Shown here: one piece after another, positions 1 through 7,169 of the stretch | Layout of the letters: each line of letters opens with the position of its first letter | Position numbering within the stretch: the first letter of the stretch is position 1 | Origin: Hyphomicrobiales bacterium | GTDB taxonomy: Bacteria > Pseudomonadota > Alphaproteobacteria > Rhizobiales > Beijerinckiaceae | DNA length: 49,404 nt | Direction: 5' to 3' | NCBI GenBank assembly: GCA_900473415.1 | Contig: UCLR01000054.1 | Coordinates: forward strand, 1-49,404 | Program-made: the position numbers and the translations under genes | Notes under the pieces: model-generated | What the model saw: only the letters and a program-made list of their open reading frames with translations | Database searches by the model: none | Told to the model about the DNA's origin: nothing

Positions 1-642
1 GGGCAGGGCGGGGCGGTCGCGGCCGCCCTTGTCACCGGCAAGCGCGGGCTCATCACGGAAGCCACGAACAACGACCTGCGTGCCGCCGGAATCTACCACA
101 TCGTCTCGATTTCCGGCCTCCATATGGTGCTCGCCGCCGGCACGATCTTCTGGTTGGTTCGCGCGTTGCTGGCGCTCTCGCAGACCATCGCGCTCGGCTG
201 GCCGGTCAAGAAGATCGCGGCGGTCGCAGCCATGATCGGCGCGACCGCCTATTGCATCTTCTCGGGCGGAGAGGTCGCGACCGAGCGCTCGCTGATCATG
301 ACGCTGGTGATGCTGGGCGCGATCCTCGCCGACCGCGCGGCGCTGAGCATGCGCAATCTCGCGCTGGCCGCCGTGATCGTGCTGCTGCGCGAGCCCGAAG
401 CGTTGCTGGGCCCAAGCTTCCAGATGTCCTTCGGGGCGGTGGCGGCGCTGATAGCCTTCGCCGAGCGCTGGCAGAGCAGCAGCCACGCCGAGCCGCCGCC
501 GCGCCTGCCCTGGCCGCTTGGCGCGCTCTGGACCGCCGGGCTTGGGATCGTCGTCACGACCCTGCTCGCCACCGCAGCGACGGCACCCTTCGGCGCCTAT
601 CACTTCCAGACCTTCAATCGATTCTGCGGCTTAACTGGTTGA
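1..642 (+). pseudogene. comEC: ComEC, N-terminal part, cut by the window edge and by an integrated element
   Basis: ComEC is the inner-membrane channel that brings single-stranded DNA into the cell during natural transformation. The frame is open from base 1 and reads through the typical competence-domain stretch (EATNNDLRAAGIYHIVSISG, then LHMVLAAGT), followed by several hydrophobic segments. It runs to GAYHFQTFN and then leaves the family: five foreign residues follow and a TGA at 640-642. The break falls exactly at the 13-bp direct repeat 607-619. The matching C-terminal half lies at 15329-16210 in a frame that would be continuous after excision. As it stands, the fragment lacks the later membrane helices and should not form a channel. 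The 5' end lies outside the window. Confidence 0.93.
607..619 (+). repeat. attL core, 13-bp direct repeat
   Basis: CAGACCTTCAATC is identical to 15329-15341. In both places it encodes Q-T-F-N of ComEC in the same reading frame. Similarity continues weakly for a few bases (TTC, then GC) and then stops. The base before each copy differs, so the exact core is 13 bp. Confidence 0.88.
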
Positions 643-792
643 ATTTGCTACAAATCAAAACAATTTGATCTCAAAAGCACAAATTGACCCCAAACCGAAA
701 ACGGGGTGTTTGCGCACCTCGTGCGCCTGATGACGCATTTCCAAAGCTAGCCTCAGGACGCATTGCTCAAAGATAGAAGATTGGTCCGAACG
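643..792. other. attL-proximal intergenic region with inverted repeats
   Basis: This gap between the broken comEC end and the first element gene is AT-rich and full of small palindromes. ATCAAA 654-659 pairs with TTTGAT 664-669. CAATTTG 661-667 pairs with CAAATTG 680-686. ACCCC 687-691 pairs with GGGGT 703-707. GCGCAC 712-717 pairs with GTGCGC 721-726. They could be integrase or excisionase arm sites or RNA hairpins; the sequence alone does not decide. Confidence 0.4.
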
Positions 793-1398
793 CTAGGACC
801 TCTTAACCGAGTCCAGAGCAGCAGCAGTCTCAACCATGATCGTGCCTAGCATCGTCCCCGAATGTAGCGAAACCGCTTTGTCGACGAGAGACTGATCTGT
901 CAGGGCGATCCTCAACAAGATCGCGTGCAACGCCATCGCGAAGCTGCCGGCCGTATGGGGGCGGCCCGGATCAAGCTTGAGGACTGCGTCACGAATCTGA
1001 GGGTAGGTGGATCTTACCACGTCGATGACGGCCTCTCTGTCGCCACCGATTCTTCCAACTATTTCGTCGGCGGTCGCGAAGATTTGGGCGTTTGCCGCGC
1101 GCAGAAACGTGGGATCGTCCCAGTTCTTCATGTGGCTCCACCATTCATAGACGAAATAGGTGAAGGCTGTGCTGGCGATCCAAACGCGATCGAATGTCCA
1201 TTTTTTCTCGGCGGTGGGGATATTTTCGGTGAGAGAGTCCCGCAGGATCATGCTGATGTCCAAGCATGTCCGGTTGAAGTTTAACTCAACGCATTGAACG
1301 GGATTACGACCTTGCCAGTGCATCGTCGATGGAAATTGACCTCGAAAGGCAGGCGGGGCTTCTGCTCCAAGACGAGCGATCCAATCCTTGATGCCCAC
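793..1398 (-). CDS. Hypothetical protein, 201 aa
   Basis: I do not recognise this protein. It reads as soluble and largely helical, with an aromatic central stretch (residues about 85-100, containing YFVYEWWSHMKNW) and no signal peptide or clear catalytic motif. The start is GTG at 1398, only four bases after a run of ten G residues on this strand (1403-1412). That run may serve as a ribosome-binding stretch or be slippage-prone. It is divergently placed to the RNase H-like/kinase pair across a 162-bp gap, so shared regulation or a three-gene module is possible. It is the element gene closest to attL, a usual cargo position. Confidence 0.7.
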   Translation of the reverse strand: MGIKDWIARLGAEAPPAFRGQFPSTMHWQGRNPVQCVELNFNRTCLDISMILRDSLTENIPTAEKKWTFDRVWIASTAFTYFVYEWWSHMKNWDDPTFLRAANAQIFATADEIVGRIGGDREAVIDVVRSTYPQIRDAVLKLDPGRPHTAGSFAMALHAILLRIALTDQSLVDKAVSLHSGTMLGTIMVETAAALDSVKRS

Positions 1399-1560
1399 GT
1401 TGCCCCCCCCCCAATCACGCTCGGGGTATCTTATTGCGCCCGCGACGTTTGGCTACCAATAGCGATTGACGTGACGTGCCCACACGCCTCGCCAATTCCA
1501 GATCACGCTGGTTCCGGATAGAATCAGCGAATCAAGAGAAGACCATGGAGTCGCTGGGGA

Positions 1561-2028
1561 ATGGCCGGGGGGAACGCACTAGGAGTCGACCTGTTAAAGG
1601 GCGATATTCGATGGACGGTGGTTGGCGGAACATTCGCCGCGCCGGAGTATGTCGGACACGGACGGGTGAGGTACAATTCAGACGCGCCCCGCGAACGATT
1701 GGCCAATAGCTTCTTTTCGAATTTTCAAGAACTCATCGCCGAGCACAAGCCAGCGTTCATCGGATATAGGGTAAATCACCGCATTAATAGAGTTGATCAA
1801 GCGGCTTACCTGATAATGCCGTTCGGAATATTGGCTAATATGTGCTTCACGGACCGAATTAAGCTCGTCGAATACAACAATTCATCGTTCACTGCTAGGC
1901 GGTTTTCTCTTACAAGGGGGGACGACCCGGCTGTTAGAGTTTCGGAGTTCATGGGTTCACCGGCACCTCATTGGGACAATAATCAGATCAACAGCGCGAT
2001 GAGTGCTTGGGGCTGTCTAAATGTATAG
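1561..2028 (+). CDS. Small protein with possible RNase H/RuvC-like fold, partner of kinase
   Basis: This 155-residue protein opens with a strand of the RNase H superfamily type (ALGVDLLKGDIRWTVVGG, Asp10). It ends with a helix resembling the RuvC C-terminal part (D139-N-N-Q-I-N, then small residues). A RuvC-like middle stretch starts at VEY (residues 103-105). The second acidic position of the family (usually Glu on strand 4) appears to be missing in AFIGYRV, so the fold may be kept without full nuclease activity. The assignment is by eye and tentative. The stop overlaps the kinase start by 8 bp (2021-2028), so the two are translationally coupled. The start ATG follows GGGGA closely, with GGAG about 11 bases upstream. 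Confidence 0.72.
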   Translation: MAGGNALGVDLLKGDIRWTVVGGTFAAPEYVGHGRVRYNSDAPRERLANSFFSNFQELIAEHKPAFIGYRVNHRINRVDQAAYLIMPFGILANMCFTDRIKLVEYNNSSFTARRFSLTRGDDPAVRVSEFMGSPAPHWDNNQINSAMSAWGCLNV

Positions 2029-3064
2029 TGTCGGAGATCGCGTTCTCGGAAAGTATGAAATTCTAGAGGTCATGAAGCCTGGCAGCTTCGGTGCTGTATT
2101 TCGCGTTTATAATTATGGTGTTGGACGAGCTTCTGTCGTCAAGATTGTTCGGGCAGACGACCCTGGGTACTTGAAAGAGCTAATCGAGTCGTATGCTCAG
2201 CACTCCTGCAAGCACGACAAAATTGTCTCAATTCACGCCTGCGAAATCATGGACTTCCATCCCCCAGGGGGATCAAGCCCAGTCCCAGCCGTGGCGATGG
2301 AATTGGAGTGGATTGACGGCGGTACGTGGGGAGACGCAATTGCACGCGGCTACCTGCCGATGTCGGTTTCCTGCGGATATGCTTCTGACATCTTGTTTGG
2401 CCTTCAGTTCGCCCACACGAATGATGTCATTCATGGAGACGTGAAACCAGACAATATTTTTCTCACCGCACAAGGTGCAAAACTCGCGGACTTTGGGCTC
2501 TCGAAACTCGCAAAGCTTCCTGGTCGAAATAGAGCGCAAGAATTATTCTATCAGACACATGGAGCTCCTGAGCAGCACCATTCAAGCGATATTGATCGCG
2601 GAACAGATGTATTTGCGGCGGGAATGACACTATTTCGATCGGTCAATAACATCACCGACTGGCAGACGCGTGTAGCTGCCGTGCGCGATAGCGAAGAGGC
2701 GATGAAGAAGGGCCTACTCAAGGACAAAATCGGCTACGCCGGCGAAGTGCCGCGGAAGATTCGCGGGATCATCAACCGGGCTTGCAACCCAAATGCCGAT
2801 CTGCGTTACGCGACGTGCGCTGAATTCCGTCAGGCACTCGACCAGTTGCGGTTCACCGCGCACTGGGTCAGAGAAGGCGACAGCTTCACGTCATCAATCA
2901 AAGGGCGCGAAGAACAAATTTCAGTCATCACCCGTAGGACGGACTACGAGGTGGAGTACAAATTGAACGGAAGGCGCGTGAACGCGAAGTGCGCTAGCTT
3001 CGCAGATCTTAAAGAAGCCCAGTCTTACCAGCTGCGATATCTTTACGACAACACTGTCGCATAA
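2021..3064 (+). CDS. Hanks-type Ser/Thr protein kinase
   Basis: A cytoplasmic kinase of 347 residues with no membrane segment. The glycine loop is PGSFGAVF (20-27), the ATP-lysine K41 (VVK), the catalytic loop HGDVKPDN (138-145, Gly replacing the usual Arg of HRD), the metal motif DFG 157-159, and the activation-loop end GAPEQ (APE 182-184). The set is complete, so it is probably active. After the kinase fold ends near residue 280, about 65 residues form a small strand-rich tail (VEYKLNGRRV) of unknown role. It is coupled to the upstream small protein by overlap. Ser/Thr kinases in mobile elements often take part in phage defence (Stk2 of staphylococci is an example), but which pathway this one serves is not visible. 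Confidence 0.92.
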   Translation: MYSVGDRVLGKYEILEVMKPGSFGAVFRVYNYGVGRASVVKIVRADDPGYLKELIESYAQHSCKHDKIVSIHACEIMDFHPPGGSSPVPAVAMELEWIDGGTWGDAIARGYLPMSVSCGYASDILFGLQFAHTNDVIHGDVKPDNIFLTAQGAKLADFGLSKLAKLPGRNRAQELFYQTHGAPEQHHSSDIDRGTDVFAAGMTLFRSVNNITDWQTRVAAVRDSEEAMKKGLLKDKIGYAGEVPRKIRGIINRACNPNADLRYATCAEFRQALDQLRFTAHWVREGDSFTSSIKGREEQISVITRRTDYEVEYKLNGRRVNAKCASFADLKEAQSYQLRYLYDNTVA

Positions 3065-3066
3065 AT

Positions 3067-3306
3067 TTAAAGCAGATGATCTGCCGCCAAGTCGCGATAA
3101 GAAATTGGGCCGAACGCGGCAATAAACTTCCTGATTGGTGAAGAGTGCCGCTGAGTTATTTGGCGCACAACGACGGATGATTTCTCTTCGTCTACCGACG
3201 ATTGAGCGCTCCGCATCGCCTTCCTGCGCGAACTGACCGTTCTGACGCAGGTTAGGGTTGGCTGCGCGGTGCCGACGAATTGAAGTACCTGAAATTTCGC
3301 GGACAT
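3067..3306 (-). CDS. Hypothetical small protein, 79 aa
   Basis: A short basic protein starting MSAKFQVLQF. The ATG at 3306 is preceded by a strong ribosome-binding site (CAGGGGGAGCGAA), which is the main reason to believe it. An in-frame upstream start at 3336 has no such site. It is convergent with the kinase, with stops 2 bp apart. No domain or motif is recognised. Confidence 0.45.
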   Translation of the reverse strand: MSAKFQVLQFVGTAQPTLTCVRTVSSRRKAMRSAQSSVDEEKSSVVVRQITQRHSSPIRKFIAAFGPISYRDLAADHLL

Positions 3307-3476
3307 TTCGCTCCCCCTGTTCGACAATAGGAACATACCAAGAACTAACGATTCGTAAAGTGTTTCGCGGATGGGATCGCCGCCGCCCTACGGTGAATCG
3401 CCGCGGGCGTCCCGAACCGTGTTCGGGGAACTCAAGCTCGATCTCGTAGATCGGCTGCGCCGATGCCGGGGCAAGT

Positions 3477-4115
3477 TCATGGGGCGTCGTTGGCTGCATG
3501 GCGCAGGTCAACGAGAGGCCGAGGCGCACGATAGCAATGCACGTCGATGTGGTCGTCGCCAGCCGGCCCGACCTTCTTGGCGCATTGTCCGCTTTCGAAA
3601 AACAGCGGCCGGTGCGCGGAGCGCCTATCTGTCCTGTAGCCCGCGAGGATGCCACCAACCGATCGCTTCAGTTCTGCGCGGTGGTCCGGCGTCAGATTTT
3701 TCCTGAACGCATTGACCGCTGCGGCGACGAGCGAGACCCCGTTGGTGAAGTCGCTCTTAGAGAATAGCGCTCTGAGCAACGCATGTTCGGGGGTATTCTC
3801 GGTGCCGGCGAGAGGCTGGGCAGGCGCCTTTGTTCCGTCAGGCAGCAGCGAGAACGAGCGGTAAAGCGCTCTTCGGCCGTCTTCGACAAAGAGCAGGCGC
3901 GAATATGCTGCATTGGCTCCGATCAGGTCGAGGAAGCGTGGAACAGGTTCGTCGTCAACCGAATGGCATCGGAAGTGTCGGGTCGGGTCCGTCTTGTCCG
4001 CCCACTGGACGATCCATAGCCGACTGGCCCATCGCCGATACTCGGCATCAGTCGGCCAGTTGCGAAGGGTGAAGATGTCCATCTCTCCATTCCCATTGCC
4101 ACAGGGGTTGGTCAC
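3477..4115 (-). CDS. Hypothetical protein, 212 aa, last gene of the protease operon
   Basis: Unrecognised. It begins with a GTG at 4115 that overlaps the stop of the preceding gene (GTGA), with AAGG five bases upstream. An internal ATG at 4082 (MDIFTLRNWP) also has GGAGAG in front, so the first 11 residues are uncertain. The sequence is aromatic near the N terminus (WASRLWIVQW) and basic toward the C terminus. Its place at the end of a chain containing a prohead protease suggests a morphogenesis or head-related role, but it does not look like a capsid or portal by length or sequence. A possible overlapping ORF begins at 3499. Confidence 0.65.
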   Translation of the reverse strand: MTNPCGNGNGEMDIFTLRNWPTDAEYRRWASRLWIVQWADKTDPTRHFRCHSVDDEPVPRFLDLIGANAAYSRLLFVEDGRRALYRSFSLLPDGTKAPAQPLAGTENTPEHALLRALFSKSDFTNGVSLVAAAVNAFRKNLTPDHRAELKRSVGGILAGYRTDRRSAHRPLFFESGQCAKKVGPAGDDHIDVHCYRAPRPLVDLRHAANDAP

Positions 4116-4606
4116 GCGGCCTTGCGCGCGAGCGAAAGCAGGCGTTCGAGTTCGGGCACGGGCAACCGGCCGAGATCACGAAGCAACTGGCTACGGCGAA
4201 CGATGACGGCCGGTAGCGATGAGCTTGTCGCATGACCGCGCTCGATCGTGGGCTTCGCCGGGATCATGCCACGAGTGAACGCCAAGACGGCTTCGTGCTG
4301 CTCGTCCGAAAGCGTTTCGACCTCGCCCGACATGAAGCCCTGCAAGATGGTGGCATCGATCCCCGTCGCCTCGACCATCGCGTGGAACTGATGCACGGAC
4401 CGATGGTCGTTCAGGCGAACGCGGAGCGAATAGGTGTCGTGCCAGCGATTGAGCTTCGCCAGCGCCTCCCCGGGAAGCGAAATCTCGACGTCAGCGAAGT
4501 CCGAAAGGTCGTCCCGACTGATCCCGGCATCCGTCGCGAGCTTCCGAAGATCGGCGCGGGAGAGCCCCGAGATTGCGCGGCGCATTCGGCTGATCTGGTT
4601 GGTCAT
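4112..4606 (-). CDS. Hypothetical protein with helix-turn-helix-like N terminus, 164 aa
   Basis: The start is taken at ATG 4606 (MTNQISRMRRA), with GGAG seven bases upstream and an ATGA overlap with the protease stop. A longer reading frame upstream lies inside the protease gene. The first 60 residues (SGLSRADLRKLATDAGIS, then a second helix) look like a Cro/repressor-type helix-turn-helix or another small helical bundle. The rest is helical and charged. It could be a scaffold-like partner of the protease or a regulator. It is tightly coupled to both neighbours. Confidence 0.68.
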   Translation of the reverse strand: MTNQISRMRRAISGLSRADLRKLATDAGISRDDLSDFADVEISLPGEALAKLNRWHDTYSLRVRLNDHRSVHQFHAMVEATGIDATILQGFMSGEVETLSDEQHEAVLAFTRGMIPAKPTIERGHATSSSLPAVIVRRSQLLRDLGRLPVPELERLLSLARKAA

Positions 4607-5118
4607 GTTGCATCTCCGTAGAGAAAGGTGGGTGTCAGCGTGCGACGCGGGGTGCGCGCGATGGCCTCGTCCAGCTCGTCGTAAGTCCGTTGCAGATCGT
4701 CGGGCCAAAGCCTCTTGGGGGGCTCGGCAAACACCAGCCGGCAAGCGTCGTTGCGCGGGTGAGGGGTCAAGGTGATCTCGTAAAGATCGGCGTGGGTGAT
4801 CAGCAGGTGCTCGTCACGCCGCGACCAACGCTGCTTTCTCGCGCCGACGCTGAAGCCGTGAGATTTCTGGCGCAGGATCAGTCTCGCGCGTTCGGCGACG
4901 CCCGGCAGGGCCAGGTCAAGCCGGGCCTCAATCCACAGCTTGCTGTCCCGTGTTTCCAGCTTCGTGATGACACCAGCGGGCAGTGCCGGGTCGTGATCGA
5001 GAAGCATCCGAATGCCAGACAGGCCTCGCGCTGCAATCGATGCGTCAAATGCGCCTGTGGCAATGATCGTCTTTGCGCTGTCGAGATCGGGCGTCGAAGC
5101 CCAGCCCTGCACCATCAT
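4603..5118 (-). CDS. HK97-family prohead protease
   Basis: This serine protease family (U35) cleaves scaffold and capsid N termini during head maturation. The 171-residue protein shows the family pattern: GWASTPDLDSAKTIIATGAF (5-24), the His motif LLDHD (H42) followed by PAGV, the Ser motif HGFSVG (S90), and the closing strand DLYEITLTPHPRNDACRL. The length suits a free-standing protease without fused scaffold. It overlaps the upstream 60-residue gene (5115-5118) and the downstream gene (4603-4606) by 4 bp each. It is unusual that no major capsid gene follows, since capsid is normally the next gene. The satellite may act on a helper phage's capsid, or the capsid gene may have been lost. Confidence 0.82.
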   Translation of the reverse strand: MMVQGWASTPDLDSAKTIIATGAFDASIAARGLSGIRMLLDHDPALPAGVITKLETRDSKLWIEARLDLALPGVAERARLILRQKSHGFSVGARKQRWSRRDEHLLITHADLYEITLTPHPRNDACRLVFAEPPKRLWPDDLQRTYDELDEAIARTPRRTLTPTFLYGDAT

Positions 5119-5297
5119 GAGAGCGGCCTCGCGAGCGCTTTGCGCGCGTTCTCAACGTGGAGCTTGCATAAGCAAAAGTAGAACTCGGCTCGGCACTTTC
5201 GATTGTGGAAAAGGTCGTAAAGCTCGACGATCTTCCGGGCGGACGCGATGTCGTCCACCAGCCCCTTTTCCACTAGGGCCTGTGCGATCTTGTCCAT
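5115..5297 (-). CDS. Small hypothetical protein, 60 aa
   Basis: MDKIAQALVEKGLVDDIASA begins a short helical protein with two Cys residues three apart (CLCK) and a cysteine further upstream. It is fused by a 4-bp overlap to the prohead protease and starts one base after the stop of the preceding 75-residue gene. The overlap chain supports it as a real gene. Function unknown; the position suggests packaging or head assembly. Confidence 0.6.
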   Translation of the reverse strand: MDKIAQALVEKGLVDDIASARKIVELYDLFHNRKCRAEFYFCLCKLHVENARKALARPLS

Positions 5298-5298
5298 A

Positions 5299-5526
5299 TC
5301 ACTCTCCCGACCAGTCCATGGCGATCACGACGATGGACTTCGCGGAAGACGTGCTCGGAGCGAGACCGTTCTTCATCAGCAGTGGTACGAGCGCGGCAAA
5401 AGCCTCAGCGCTGGTGCCTTGCAAATTGCTCTTGATGAAGCTGGCGACGAGGTACGCGCGGTTTCGCGTCCCGACGAGGCCCGACAAGACAAGCTTCTTC
5501 TCGAATTCTGATCTGGAAAGCGCCAT
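5299..5526 (-). CDS. Small hypothetical protein, 75 aa, first gene of the protease operon
   Basis: The ATG at 5526 (MALSRSEFEKK) is chosen over longer starts because the extension upstream is of low quality and an ACGG/GGATCA stretch precedes it. The protein is helical with a hydrophobic middle (AYLVASFIK; AALVPLLMK) but no clear membrane helix. It heads a chain of five genes (5526 to 3477) joined by overlaps or a 1-bp gap, so they must be one transcript. No family recognised. Confidence 0.55.
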   Translation of the reverse strand: MALSRSEFEKKLVLSGLVGTRNRAYLVASFIKSNLQGTSAEAFAALVPLLMKNGLAPSTSSAKSIVVIAMDWSGE

Positions 5527-5761
5527 TGCCGTGATCCGTTGTGGTGTCCACTCGGATCGACTCGCGCGGCTGCGGCAGAGCACCCAAAGGGACATTCTCT
5601 CGCACAGCCAACAAGGGCAGGCATGTTTAAGACCTTACAGAATCTTCAACGCGCTTGCAATGTTTTCATAGATGAACTCAGCCGTGCCTCTGTGAATGCA
5701 AAGTTTATTTACATAACCAAGTCAGATTTCGGTGTATTTTGCGAACTAAATCAGCAGCGCA

Positions 5762-7060
5762 TCAGGCCTCCGCGACTTGAGGAGCCCGCTTGTAAACGTC
5801 GAGTCCGTACTCATCTAGCAGCGCCTCAAGGTCGACATTGCTGATAGGATTCTTGTCGTAAAGCAAACTGATGAACGCTCGGAAGCCGTGGCTGCCACGG
5901 AGGCCAGCGCCATTGCGCGAGGCATTAAACACCGTGGCGATGTCGCCCGGCGAAAACCGATCGGCGAGCGGGTTAGCCACACTGGCAGCTAGAGCGTTGG
6001 CCTCATCCCAGCTGGCAGCAGTCGAATAAATTTCGGCGGCGCGCGTTATCATCTCGGCAGGAGGATCGATCACCCCGGCCAGTTGTTCGGCGGTCAAGGT
6101 TGCAAGGGCTTGCAGCGCATTCTCACGCCACCACCCCATCTTCAGTGCGTGCTGTATCGCTTGCCCCCTGTAATTCTCGGTCTCCTTTAGAAGCCACGTC
6201 CTGAGCACCACCTTCGTGGCCTCATCGATCAGCTCTCCCGCCTCGCGGACGCGCAAGACCGTCGCGCCAGCAAAACGCACAGCGTCGTCGACCCCACTTT
6301 TCGCTAGCTTGTCGATCGCTATCACCAATCGGGGCACCGCGATTGGGCGGTGCAATTCGACAGTCGCTTCGATTGCCTCCAGCACGCTGTTATTGGCGTG
6401 GTAGGGGTGAGTTGCGTCCGGCCAACCGAAAGCTAAGTCATCGATGAAGGCGCGAACCAGCGTATCGCGCGCTTTCCCGATTTCGGACGCGCGTAGGCGA
6501 GTTACCGCATCCTTTAATGCCGTCGGGAAGTAAGGTGAGTTGACTGTCGCTCGAAGGCTGGCCAGCGCGGCTTTGCCCTGACGCGCCTGCTGCGACAGGA
6601 CGTAGCTCAAGGCAGATCGAATGTGGAGCCGAGCAAGTTCTGCTGGCGGTGCATAGGGTAAGGCATCGTGCGAAAATGTCGGATGTGCGCACCGGTTCCG
6701 ATCGGCGCGCAGACGGCTGAGTTCCTCGAACTCTTGATGCCCAAAGAAATCAAACTTGTCCCGAAAATCCTCAAGTAGATTTCGCTCGATCTCCAACAAG
6801 CCTCCAATTGCTTGAGGGTTCCCATTGCGTTGCTGCTCCTGCAACTGATCGAGCTTATTCACAAGGTTAGCGGCGTCCCCATCACCGCCGGAGGCCAAAC
6901 CGCGCAACTTAGCGATCAAATCGAAACAAACCGCGACGTAGGACGCGACGATTGCAGCACGATAAGCGCCTGCCTCGTAACAACGCACCGCTTCTCGAAT
7001 ATGGACCTTGGCATCATCGTCGATACACTGGACGATCATCTCTTCGAAACCACGTATCAT
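5762..7060 (-). CDS. HEPN-domain protein, probable RNase of a defence or abortive-infection type
   Basis: A 432-residue helical protein. The N-terminal ~165 residues look like a HEPN fold: a first helix pair with AVRCYEAGAYRAAIVASYVA (24-43) and a later helix with the signature R-X4-H in RNRCAH (R121, H126), the catalytic pair of HEPN RNases. The remaining ~265 residues are helical with no recognised domain. HEPN proteins are common toxins and defence effectors that cut RNA on infection; that role here is inferred. It lies between the large terminase (109 bp away) and the protease operon (235-bp gap), in its own transcription unit or as an insertion in the late operon. A second ATG at 7039 is possible. 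Confidence 0.8.
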   Translation of the reverse strand: MIRGFEEMIVQCIDDDAKVHIREAVRCYEAGAYRAAIVASYVAVCFDLIAKLRGLASGGDGDAANLVNKLDQLQEQQRNGNPQAIGGLLEIERNLLEDFRDKFDFFGHQEFEELSRLRADRNRCAHPTFSHDALPYAPPAELARLHIRSALSYVLSQQARQGKAALASLRATVNSPYFPTALKDAVTRLRASEIGKARDTLVRAFIDDLAFGWPDATHPYHANNSVLEAIEATVELHRPIAVPRLVIAIDKLAKSGVDDAVRFAGATVLRVREAGELIDEATKVVLRTWLLKETENYRGQAIQHALKMGWWRENALQALATLTAEQLAGVIDPPAEMITRAAEIYSTAASWDEANALAASVANPLADRFSPGDIATVFNASRNGAGLRGSHGFRAFISLLYDKNPISNVDLEALLDEYGLDVYKRAPQVAEA

Positions 7061-7169
7061 GGCAGCAGCATCTCGTTAGACGAATCAGGCGACCCTTGCC
7101 GCACAGCAATGCCAGACTCCGAGATGGGGCGTAAGCGGTGGGACCCGTTCGCCGCCTGGCCCTACCAAA

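Noticed and set aside
2921..3658. A 245-residue minus-strand frame
   Set aside because: It runs antisense into the kinase gene and across another small gene with a strong ribosome-binding site. Only its middle (from 3499) reads protein-like, and it has no ribosome-binding site.
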